From Burkholderiaceae bacterium (GTDB lineage Bacteria > Pseudomonadota > Gammaproteobacteria > Burkholderiales > Burkholderiaceae_C): a stretch of DNA of 5,223 bases. A program made the translations under genes and the position numbers. Shown here piece by piece: positions 1-5,223 of the stretch; position 1 is the first letter of the stretch, and every line of letters begins with the position of its first letter. The notes below the pieces were generated by a model that searched no databases, was not told where the DNA came from, and saw nothing but the letters and a program-made list of their open reading frames with translations. The DNA is taken from contig JAGOBT010000276.1 in assembly GCA_017999135.1 (NCBI GenBank), positions 1 through 5,223 of the forward strand, in the 5' to 3' direction.

Positions 1-105
1 GCCTTGCTCGGGCTGGCAGCGGTGATGGTGATCTGCGCGCTGGCCAGCACGCTGGCGATCCGTGCGGCCCTGTCCGTCGACCCGGCTGCGGCCATCGGCG
101 GATGA
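1..105 (+). CDS. ABC transporter permease, FtsX/MacB/DevC type (C-terminal fragment)
   Basis: Only the last 34 codons lie in the window; the gene begins upstream of position 1. The peptide has one hydrophobic stretch (roughly its first 22 residues, from ALLGLAAVMVICALAS onward), then a short cytoplasmic tail reading RAALSVDPAAAIGG. A last transmembrane helix followed by an R-A-L-x-V-D-P-A-x-A-I type tail is how permeases of the FtsX/MacB/DevC family commonly end. These inner-membrane proteins couple ATP hydrolysis by a separate ATPase subunit to periplasmic work such as export or lipoprotein release. The stop codon overlaps the ATG of the next gene (ATGA), and that gene encodes the matching ATPase type, which supports the assignment. 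Substrate and exact subfamily cannot be told from this fragment. Confidence 0.8.
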   Translation, partial: ALLGLAAVMVICALASTLAIRAALSVDPAAAIGG

Positions 106-824
106 AGGCCCAACCCATGCGCGAAGCCGGCATCCGCATCGAAGGCCTGCGCAAGCGCTACGGCGACGGCGACACGGCCGTGGACGCGCTGAAGGACGTC
201 AGCATGGTGGTGGCGCCGGGCGAGGTGGTGGGCCTGATCGGCCCGTCGGGCTCGGGCAAGAGCACGTTGCTGAAGTGCCTGGGCGCCGTCATCGAGCCCA
301 CGGCCGGACGCATGGTGCTCGGCGGGCAGACCATCTACGACGACGGCTGGAAGATCCCCGACCTGCGCGCGTTGCGCCGCGACAGCATCGGCTTCGTGTT
401 CCAGGCGCCCTACCTGATCCCGTTTCTCGACGTCACCGACAACGTGGCCTTGCTGCCGATGCTGGCCGGGCGCCCCAACCGCGCGGCGCGCGCGCGGGCG
501 ATCGAGCTGCTGACGGCGCTGGACGTGGCGCACCGCGCGCAGGCCCAGCCGTCCGAGCTGTCGGGCGGTGAACAGCAGCGCGTGTCGATCGCCCGAGCCC
601 TGGCGAACCAGCCGCCGGTGATCCTGGCGGACGAACCCACCGCGCCGCTGGACAGTGAGCGTGCGCTGGCCGTCGTGCGCATCCTCAACCAGATGGCCCA
701 GCAGTACCACACGGCCATCATCGTGGTGACCCACGACGGGAAGATTATCCCGACCTTCAAGCGGATTTATCACATCCGCGATGGCCGCACCGAAGAAGAG
801 GCCGGCGAAGGGCGTAGCCTCTGA
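102..824 (+). CDS. ABC transporter ATP-binding protein, LolD/MacB/DevA type
   Basis: This is a stand-alone nucleotide-binding subunit of 240 residues, a normal length for the family. It would energise the permease encoded just upstream at the cytoplasmic face of the inner membrane. All hallmarks are present: A-loop aromatic Y20, Walker A GPSGSGKST at 47-55, Q-loop Q101 in FVFQAPYLIPF, signature LSGGEQQR at 153-160, Walker B VILADEPT at 173-180 with catalytic E178, D-loop around 181-185 (APLDS), and switch histidine H211 in VVTHD. The L-P-F-x-D/T-V-x-x-N-V segment after the Q-loop is reminiscent of DevA-like partners of DevC permeases, but LolD or MacB-type ATPases are close alternatives. The ATG at 102 overlaps the permease stop. 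A second in-frame ATG at 117 (M6) has a better spaced GAAGG upstream, so the true protein may be 235 residues. The C-terminus ends in a short acidic tail (EEEAGEG). The substrate is unknown. Confidence 0.93.
   Translation: MKAQPMREAGIRIEGLRKRYGDGDTAVDALKDVSMVVAPGEVVGLIGPSGSGKSTLLKCLGAVIEPTAGRMVLGGQTIYDDGWKIPDLRALRRDSIGFVFQAPYLIPFLDVTDNVALLPMLAGRPNRAARARAIELLTALDVAHRAQAQPSELSGGEQQRVSIARALANQPPVILADEPTAPLDSERALAVVRILNQMAQQYHTAIIVVTHDGKIIPTFKRIYHIRDGRTEEEAGEGRSL
104..108 (+). promoter_or_regulatory. Possible ribosome binding site for an internal start at 117
   Basis: GAAGG lies 8 bases before the ATG at 117, a good Shine-Dalgarno position. The ATG at 102 has only a weaker GGCGG-like stretch directly before it. 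The site therefore favours starting the ATPase at 117, while the ATGA overlap favours 102. Protein differences are limited to five N-terminal residues outside the conserved domain. Confidence 0.4.
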
Positions 825-901
825 CGGCACCGGGCTGACACGCCCCCGGCTTGCCGCGCCAGCCTGACGGTAGATCGGCGCGGCATCCGCCGTCGCGAAC
901 A

Positions 902-924
902 AACGGTTTCAACGGTCACAACGG
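902..924 (+). repeat. Three AACGG direct repeats at 9-base spacing
   Basis: AACGG occurs at 902-906, 911-915 and 920-924, so the starts are exactly 9 bases apart, separated by TTTC and TCAC. A further AACG begins at 928, one base out of phase. The array sits in the non-coding gap about 120-140 bases before the start of the three-gene operon, where an operator could lie. Regular short direct repeats can be sites for a transcription factor, but 9 bases is less than one helical turn and I recognise no known box. Chance cannot be excluded from a single sequence. Confidence 0.4.
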
Positions 925-959
925 CCGAACGCGCCTTCCGGCAGGTGCCTCGTATCAGG

Positions 960-988
960 GCGCGCCGCACCCGCTCGGTGCAGCGTGT
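960..988 (+). other. Imperfect hairpin in the leader of the three-gene operon
   Basis: Positions 961-971 can pair with 977-987 around the 5-base loop CGCTC. The inner stem GCACC/GGTGC (967-971 with 977-981) is perfect. One C-A mismatch (966/982) follows, then C-G, G-C, C-G, a G-U pair (962/986) and C-G; a further G-U at 960/988 is possible. No T-run follows, so it is not a classical intrinsic terminator. It could be a leader structure for the downstream mRNA or part of an upstream 3' end. GC-rich DNA often forms such stems by chance. Confidence 0.35.
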
Positions 989-1029
989 GCCCCATGGGCG
1001 GACGACCCAGAACCCCCCAACCCTTCGAC

Positions 1030-1034
1030 GAGGA
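1030..1034 (+). promoter_or_regulatory. Ribosome binding site of the P-loop NTPase gene
   Basis: GAGGA ends 7 bases before the ATG at 1042, an ideal Shine-Dalgarno position. It is the reason for choosing 1042 rather than the in-frame ATG at 1117 (M26), which lacks a comparable purine-rich site. Confidence 0.65.
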
Positions 1035-1041
1035 CTGACCC

Positions 1042-2151
1042 ATGCGCCCTGCCCCGACCCTTCACCCTGCTGCAGCCCTGCTTGCCAAGACGGCGCTGAC
1101 CAGCGATCGCCTGGCCATGGTCAAGCGCAGCTACAACACGCGGCGAATCGCTGTCTCGGAACTGTCATCGCTGTGGACCGACCCCACAGCGGTGCCGCAG
1201 CCCGGTGACCTGGTGCTGGCGCGGATTGAACGCATCGGCAAGCACCCGGCGCTGGAACTGACCGACAGCCGCCGGTCCACGCTGTTTGTGGGCGATGAGG
1301 TGCTGGTGGCCTACGCAGCGCGCTATGCGCCTGACCAGTTCGAGGCGCGTGTGCCCGACAGCTTGGGCCTTTGCCATCTGGCGGCCAGCGGCGGTGTGGC
1401 CGCCGAGGTGGTGTCGCGCCGCGCCGGGACCCCCGCACCCACCGAACTGCGGCCGCTGGGGCTGGTGCTCGATGCTGCAGACCAGCGCGTCAACCTGCTG
1501 CGCACGGCACTGCCGCCGGGCACGGCCCAGGGCCAGCGGCCGCTGACGCTGGCCTCGCTGGGCACGTCGATGAACGCCGGCAAGACCACGTCGGCCGCAC
1601 ACCTGATCAACGGCCTGAAGCGCGCGGGCCAGCGGGTGGGCGCTGCCAAGATCACGGGCACCGGTTCAGGCAACGACCCCGGCCTGCTGCGCGATGCCGG
1701 CGCAGACTGGGTGCTGGACTTCACCGATTGTGGCTTCGCGTCCACGTTCGGGCTGGGGCTGGACCAGCTGCTGGGCATTCTGTACACCGTGCAGGCCCAG
1801 ATGCACGCCCAGGCCGTGGACGTGCTGGTGCTCGAAGTGGCGGATGGACTGCTGCAGCAGGAGACCGCGGCACTGCTGCGGTCCGAGAAGTTCCGGCAGC
1901 GGGTGGACGGCTGCATCTTCAGCAGCGGCGAAGCGATGGGTGCCATCGCCGGTGCCGAGTGGCTGCGCCACCATCAGCTGCCGCTGCTGGCGCTGAGCGG
2001 TGCCATGACCCGTTCGCCGCTGTCGACGGCAGAGGCCACCTCGGCCACCGGCATCCAGGCCCTGGGGCTGGAGAGCCTGCGTGACCCGGGCGCGGTGCGC
2101 GACATCCTGGCCCGTGCCGAGCGCAGCGCCCTGAGCCTGGAGGCGGCGTGA
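1042..2151 (+). CDS. P-loop NTPase with dethiobiotin synthetase-like C-terminal domain, function unknown
   Basis: This 369-residue soluble protein has two parts. Residues about 50-155 look beta-rich and match no domain I can name; they include PGDLVLARIERIG (54-66) and RYAPDQFEARVP (94-105). Residues about 167-320 are a P-loop domain. GTSMNAGKTT at 174-183 has the same spacing as the GTDTEVGKT loop of dethiobiotin synthetase (BioD), with K181 and T182 as nucleotide-phosphate ligands. KITGTG (203-208) sits where BioD has its KP-[VI]-x-[TS]-G strand. LEVADGLL (264-271) corresponds to the BioD VEGAGGLL strand, with E265 aligned to the BioD glutamate. The BioD, MobB and DUF1611 families share this general fold. 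A BioD role is unlikely because of the extra N-terminal domain and the lack of biotin genes nearby. By analogy it may phosphorylate or activate a carboxylate-like group, but that is inference. Its stop overlaps the GTG of the next gene, so it heads a coupled three-gene operon. No signal peptide or membrane segment is evident. Confidence 0.88.
   Translation: MRPAPTLHPAAALLAKTALTSDRLAMVKRSYNTRRIAVSELSSLWTDPTAVPQPGDLVLARIERIGKHPALELTDSRRSTLFVGDEVLVAYAARYAPDQFEARVPDSLGLCHLAASGGVAAEVVSRRAGTPAPTELRPLGLVLDAADQRVNLLRTALPPGTAQGQRPLTLASLGTSMNAGKTTSAAHLINGLKRAGQRVGAAKITGTGSGNDPGLLRDAGADWVLDFTDCGFASTFGLGLDQLLGILYTVQAQMHAQAVDVLVLEVADGLLQQETAALLRSEKFRQRVDGCIFSSGEAMGAIAGAEWLRHHQLPLLALSGAMTRSPLSTAEATSATGIQALGLESLRDPGAVRDILARAERSALSLEAA
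2139..2143 (+). promoter_or_regulatory. Ribosome binding site for the GTG-started ABC exporter gene
   Basis: GGAGG lies inside the last codons of the NTPase gene, 4 bases before the GTG at 2148. The strong match, although closely spaced, supports the GTG start and the GTGA overlap. It also points to translational coupling between the two genes. Confidence 0.6.
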
Positions 2152-3974
2152 CCCTGCCACCTGTGCCGCCCCGCCCGCCGTCCCGGGGCCGGGTGCGCGA
2201 CCCCCATGCCGATGCCATGCCCCAGGGCGATGAAGCCGATGCCTGGGACGACGCCGGCGACGGTGAAGACGGGGGCACTGCCAGCCCGGCGGCGCGCCAG
2301 ATCGTCCCGCGGCTGGCAGCGGGCGGCAGGCGCTGGAGGCTGATCACGCTGGTGCTGGGCGCGCTGTTCCAGGCGGGGCTGATCGTGGTGGCGGCCTTCT
2401 CGGCGCGGCACACCCTCGACAGCGTCATGCAGGGCCAGGGCGTGGCAGGCGTGGCGTGGTGGTTCCTGGCGGCCACCGCGGCCGCATTCATCGGCGTTGC
2501 CACGCTGGGATGGTGGAAGCTGGTGCTCGGCGAGCGCCTGGCCCAGGACTACATCCGCGAAGTGCGCCTGGCCATGTTCGACACCTTGGCCACGCTCTCG
2601 TCCAGCGGTCGGCAACGGCGCAGCCGGGGTGCCGTGATGTTGCGCTTCATGGGCGACGCGCAGGCCCTGCGTGACTGGGCGGCCCAGGGGGCCCCGGGGC
2701 TGGCCGCTGCCGCCATGTCGGGCGTTGCCTTGTTGATCGGCCTGGGCCTGCTGGCGCCGCCCCTGGCGGTGCTGGCGGGGGTGTGGTTTGCGTTGGGTGG
2801 CATGGGCATGGCGCTGACACTGCCGCCGCTGGCGCAGCGGGTGCGCGACGCACGCCTGCGGCAGGCCTACCTGGCAGCCAATGTGCATGACCGCATCGCG
2901 GCGGTGCCGGTGATGCAGGCCGCTGCACAGTCGCAGCGCGAGCGCGGCCGCCTGCATCGACAGCTGGACCGGCTGGCCGATGCCAATGTGGCGCGCTCGC
3001 AGGCCAAGGGCCGCCACCGCTGGTGGATCGAACTGTCGTTGAGCGGTCTGTCGCTGTCGGTGATCACGGCCTGGAGCCTGGGGGCCTCAGGCGCAGGCGG
3101 CTGGCTGTCGCAGTTCCAGGGCATTGGCACGCTGGTGGGCGCCCTGGGGCTGATCGCCTTGCTGACCACGCCGCTGCGGCATGTGGGTCGTTCACTGGAG
3201 AAGTACGTGGCGGCCGACGTTGCCAAGGACCGGATCGCCGAGTACCTGGCCGACGCCGAGCCCATGCCGCCGCCGCGCAGCGCGCCGTTGCCGAAGGCAC
3301 TGGTGCTGCGCCTGGCAGGCCTGCCACTGCCCAGGCGGCCGGGGCATGCACTGGCCGCCGAGGTGCCCCATGGCCGCTGCATCGCCCTGGTGGGGCAACC
3401 GGGCAGCGGCAAGACCGCCCTGCTGGAAACACTGGCGCGCCTGCGCCCCTTGGTGGTGGGTGAGGTCGAACTGGGAGATCGGAGGCTGGCCGACATCGGG
3501 CTGCGCGAGTTCTCGCGCCGGGTGAGCCATGTCGGCAGTGACACTGCCGTTCTGCGTGGCACGGTGGACAGCAACCTGCGCTATCGCCGCCGTGGCGCCA
3601 CGCCGCAGGAACTGCAGACGGCGGCCTGGGCCGCCGGTTGGCCGGGTGCGCTGGACGCTGCGGCGACCGCACTGCGTGTGCGCGATGGTGGCAGCAATCT
3701 CAGCGGCAGCCAGCGCCGGGCGCTGGTGCTGGCACGGGCCCTGGTCGGCCGCCCAGCCCTGTTGCTGGTCGACGATCTGGAGCACCTGCTGGACGGCGCG
3801 GACCGCATGGCCGCGTTTGCCAGGCTGCGCGATGCCCACGCCGGCACCATCCTCTTCAGCACCCATGATCGCCAGCTGGCCGCCATGGCCGACGAGCGCT
3901 GGGACCTGGGCGGTGTGGAAGGCCTGCTGGCGGCGCCGGTGCCCTTGCGGCTCATCTCGGGGGATGACGCATGA
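2148..3974 (+). CDS. ABC exporter half-transporter (membrane domain fused to ATPase) with degenerate nucleotide-binding motifs
   Basis: This 608-residue protein has the layout of a type I ABC exporter acting as an inner-membrane dimer. Residues 1-60 are a Pro- and acid-rich, probably disordered extension. Six hydrophobic segments follow at about 65-86, 100-125, 184-202, 204-225, 293-315 and 324-343, and the ATPase domain runs from about 384 to 595. Walker A GQPGSGKT (416-423, K422), signature LSGSQ (518-522) and switch histidine H573 are present. Several normal residues are not: there is no A-loop aromatic before Walker A; the Q-loop glutamine position reads VGSD (462-465) with S464 in its place; and after the Walker B aspartate D542 the catalytic glutamate is replaced by D543 (LLLVDDLEHLLD). 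ATP binding looks preserved, while hydrolysis may be slow or altered. The start is GTG in a GTGA overlap with the NTPase gene, and the stop overlaps the hydrolase start, so the substrate is probably tied to those two enzymes. Drug- or lipid-exporter names would be unsupported. Confidence 0.9.
   Translation: MTLPPVPPRPPSRGRVRDPHADAMPQGDEADAWDDAGDGEDGGTASPAARQIVPRLAAGGRRWRLITLVLGALFQAGLIVVAAFSARHTLDSVMQGQGVAGVAWWFLAATAAAFIGVATLGWWKLVLGERLAQDYIREVRLAMFDTLATLSSSGRQRRSRGAVMLRFMGDAQALRDWAAQGAPGLAAAAMSGVALLIGLGLLAPPLAVLAGVWFALGGMGMALTLPPLAQRVRDARLRQAYLAANVHDRIAAVPVMQAAAQSQRERGRLHRQLDRLADANVARSQAKGRHRWWIELSLSGLSLSVITAWSLGASGAGGWLSQFQGIGTLVGALGLIALLTTPLRHVGRSLEKYVAADVAKDRIAEYLADAEPMPPPRSAPLPKALVLRLAGLPLPRRPGHALAAEVPHGRCIALVGQPGSGKTALLETLARLRPLVVGEVELGDRRLADIGLREFSRRVSHVGSDTAVLRGTVDSNLRYRRRGATPQELQTAAWAAGWPGALDAAATALRVRDGGSNLSGSQRRALVLARALVGRPALLLVDDLEHLLDGADRMAAFARLRDAHAGTILFSTHDRQLAAMADERWDLGGVEGLLAAPVPLRLISGDDA
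3959..3964 (+). promoter_or_regulatory. Ribosome binding site of the alpha/beta-hydrolase gene
   Basis: GGGGGA ends 6 bases before the ATG at 3971, within the 3' end of the ABC exporter gene. It supports the ATGA-overlap start and coupled translation. Confidence 0.5.
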
Positions 3975-4804
3975 ACGGCACCTTGACAGCCTTGCAGCGC
4001 CCTGGCGAGGCGTCTGGCGAGCACAGGCTGCAGTTCATCGAGCCGACGCAGGCAGGCGGCCCGCTCATCCTGCTGCTGAAGCCGGAGGGTGAGGCGCGGC
4101 CCATGCCCCTGGCGGTCTGCGTGCATGGCTACACCCGCCAGCCGCTGGATCAGCTGAACGCCTTTGCACCGCTTGCGGCGCGTCTGGGCTTTGCGCTGGC
4201 CGTGCCCTTGTTCGATGAACGGCAGCACCGCCGCTACCAGCAACTGCTGCACCCGCGTCGTGGGACGCGCTCCGACCTGAGCCTGCTGGCCGCGCTGGAT
4301 GCAGCGGCCCCACGCCATGGCATCGACGCCGGCCGGCTCTTCCTGTTTGGCCACTCGGGTGGCGCACAGTTCGTGCACCGCTTCGCGATGTGCCATCCAC
4401 AGAGAACGGCGGCGCTGGCCATCGGGGCGGCCGGCTGGTACACATGGCCAGACCCACAGCAGGCGTGGCCGCTGGGCCTGGCGGATGCGCAGGACAGACT
4501 CGGGGCGCCCATCGATCTGGCGCACTTCCTCAGACTGCCGATGGCGCTGTGGGTGGGCGAGCGCGACACGGCGACCGACGCGCATCTGCGCGACGAGCCG
4601 CAGCTGGCGTCGGTGCAAGGCGCGCACCGGCTGGCGCGTGCGCGCAACTGGTCCGATGCCGTGCGCAGCGCTGGCCAGGCGCGCGGCATCGATGTTGCGC
4701 TGACGATGACGGTGCTGCCCAGGGCGGGCCATGACTTTGCGGCCTGCGACCGCAAGGGCGAACTGGCCGCTCGGGTGATGGACTTCTTCGCCCGGCATCG
4801 CTGA
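3971..4804 (+). CDS. Alpha/beta-hydrolase (serine hydrolase, esterase/PHB depolymerase-like fold)
   Basis: This is a complete 277-residue hydrolase. The oxyanion-hole region is AVCVHGYTRQP (48-58). The nucleophile elbow is GHSGG (127-131), with S129 as nucleophile. The probable acid is D199 in WVGERDT, and the probable base is H254 in RAGHDF near the C-terminus. The order and spacing Ser-Asp-His fit the alpha/beta-hydrolase fold, and the triad is intact. There is no N-terminal signal peptide or membrane anchor, so it should be cytoplasmic. The general look is that of small esterases or peptidase-like relatives of the PHB depolymerase group; the substrate (ester, thioester or amide) cannot be read. 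It is the last gene of the three-gene operon, its ATG overlapping the ABC exporter stop. That suggests it processes the compound handled by the NTPase and transporter, for example by releasing, trimming or detoxifying it. It ends 36 bases before the convergent ccoG. Confidence 0.88.
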   Translation: MNGTLTALQRPGEASGEHRLQFIEPTQAGGPLILLLKPEGEARPMPLAVCVHGYTRQPLDQLNAFAPLAARLGFALAVPLFDERQHRRYQQLLHPRRGTRSDLSLLAALDAAAPRHGIDAGRLFLFGHSGGAQFVHRFAMCHPQRTAALAIGAAGWYTWPDPQQAWPLGLADAQDRLGAPIDLAHFLRLPMALWVGERDTATDAHLRDEPQLASVQGAHRLARARNWSDAVRSAGQARGIDVALTMTVLPRAGHDFAACDRKGELAARVMDFFARHR

Positions 4805-4821
4805 GCAGGTCACCAACCTGC
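4805..4821. terminator. Possible hairpin between convergent genes
   Basis: GCAGGT (4805-4810) pairs with ACCTGC (4816-4821) around the loop CACCA, immediately after the hydrolase stop. An alternative shorter stem, CCTG/CAGG (4817-4820 with 4824-4827), competes with it. Its place between two convergent stop codons suits a shared terminator. No T-run follows on either strand, so intrinsic termination is doubtful. Confidence 0.3.
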
Positions 4822-4840
4822 CGCAGGCTGGCGGCGGTGG

Positions 4841-5223
4841 TCACTGGCGTGGCACGAAGAAGGTCGACTGCTCGACCTGTGGGGCGAACAGGGCCGCAGC
4901 GGCACCTGTGTCGGGCCCGGCGCCGGTGACTTCGAACACCACCGGCACCGACCGGCCGGCAAGCCCTTGTGCCGCAGCCCATGGCAGGCGCAGGCGCACC
5001 GAGACCGACGCCACGGCAGCCGGGCCGGCGCTGACCGGCGGCGCCAGCACCTCCAGGCCGTCGATGCCGGATGCCGCCACACCATAGGTCACCGTGCCTT
5101 CGGTGCGGTTCATGATCTGCAGGCGGTAGACGTTCTCGACCGCGCCGTCCTGCACCACACGCGCCAGCGCGCCGCGGTCCTTGACCACATCCACCTTGAA
5201 CGGGCTGCGCAGTGCCACGCTGG
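4841..5223 (-). CDS. ccoG: Cytochrome c oxidase accessory protein CcoG (FixG/RdxA), C-terminal fragment
   Basis: The reverse strand carries the last 126 complete codons of a gene that continues beyond position 5223. The peptide has the recognisable FixG C-terminal immunoglobulin-like domain: LRSPFKVDVVKDRGALAR near its beginning, then ENVYRLQIMNRTEG, SGIDGLEVLAPP, and the terminal STFFVPRQ. CcoG is a polytopic membrane protein with ferredoxin-type iron-sulfur clusters in its upstream part (not in this window). In the known family it serves assembly of the cbb3-type cytochrome c oxidase, probably by reducing copper destined for the active site. The domain seen here is expected to face the periplasm. 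A GTG at 5216-5218 is internal, not the start: the reading frame stays open to the window edge, and a 125-residue product would lack the iron-sulfur and membrane parts. ccoG usually lies near ccoNOPQ and ccoS/I genes, which would be outside this window. Convergent with the hydrolase gene. Confidence 0.92.
   Translation of the reverse strand, partial: SVALRSPFKVDVVKDRGALARVVQDGAVENVYRLQIMNRTEGTVTYGVAASGIDGLEVLAPPVSAGPAAVASVSVRLRLPWAAAQGLAGRSVPVVFEVTGAGPDTGAAAALFAPQVEQSTFFVPRQ

Noticed and set aside
62..571. A plus-strand frame (169 codons) overlapping the ATPase gene
   Set aside because: Arg/Gly/Ala-rich shadow of the ATPase, which has every ABC motif in its own frame.
830..849. Possible terminator (CCGGG with CCCGG) just after the ATPase stop
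   Set aside because: Only five base pairs around a 10-base loop and no T-run; too weak to call.
825..1041. Sigma70-type promoter for the three-gene operon
   Set aside because: I tried TTGCCG (851) with TAGATC (871) and other pairs. Spacing or match was poor in every case (14 bases for that pair), so no promoter is called although one is expected here.
851..1099. A short plus-strand frame (82 codons) in the gap before the NTPase gene
   Set aside because: It has no clear ribosome binding site, runs into the NTPase gene in another frame, and its composition (Pro, Arg, Cys) is that of a random GC-rich frame.
1042..2151. Calling the NTPase bioD (dethiobiotin synthetase)
   Set aside because: Only the P-loop and two strands resemble BioD. 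The extra N-terminal domain, the substituted substrate loops and the absence of other biotin genes argue for a different function.
1974..3017. A long open frame on the minus strand (347 codons) across the NTPase/exporter junction
   Set aside because: Low-complexity His/Arg/Gln composition with no motif, and it spans the junction of two well-supported genes. Taken as an antisense shadow.
3581..4816. A long open frame on the minus strand (411 codons) opposite the exporter and hydrolase genes
   Set aside because: It is rich in Arg, Gln and Ala without recognisable domains and lies opposite two plus-strand genes with intact catalytic motifs. GC-rich coding DNA commonly keeps antisense frames open.

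Overview
This is a GC-rich window with dense, tightly packed genes. It looks like chromosomal DNA of a high-GC proteobacterium, most plausibly a betaproteobacterium of the Burkholderiales. That placement rests on base composition, GC-rich third codon positions and the CcoG-type cbb3-oxidase accessory gene at the right edge. It is an inference, not a measured classification.

Layout, left to right. Positions 1-105 (+) are the last 34 codons of an FtsX/MacB/DevC-type ABC permease. They overlap by ATGA the next gene (102-824, +), a complete ATP-binding subunit of the LolD/MacB/DevA type with all catalytic motifs intact. These two are the end of an export or lipoprotein-release type ABC operon. 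Positions 825-1041 are a 217-base gap with no convincing gene. It holds a triple 9-base-spaced AACGG repeat and a long imperfect hairpin, and it is the likely leader or promoter region of the next operon.

Positions 1042-4804 (+) are three genes joined by 4-base stop/start overlaps (GTGA, then ATGA), each with a Shine-Dalgarno sequence. They encode a P-loop NTPase whose C-terminal half resembles dethiobiotin synthetase (BioD-like) behind an unrecognised N-terminal domain; a 608-residue fused membrane/ATPase ABC exporter whose nucleotide-binding domain lacks several normally conserved residues; and a soluble alpha/beta-hydrolase with a complete Ser-Asp-His triad. I do not recognise this trio as a named pathway. 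It is the most interesting part of the window: the coupling implies the products act together, perhaps by ATP-dependent modification, membrane transport and hydrolysis of one small molecule. No substrate can be read from the sequence.

Positions 4841-5223 (-) are the C-terminal part of ccoG (fixG/rdxA-like), convergent with the trio and separated from it by 36 bases that include a small hairpin. No tRNA, rRNA, CRISPR array, insertion sequence or phage feature was seen.
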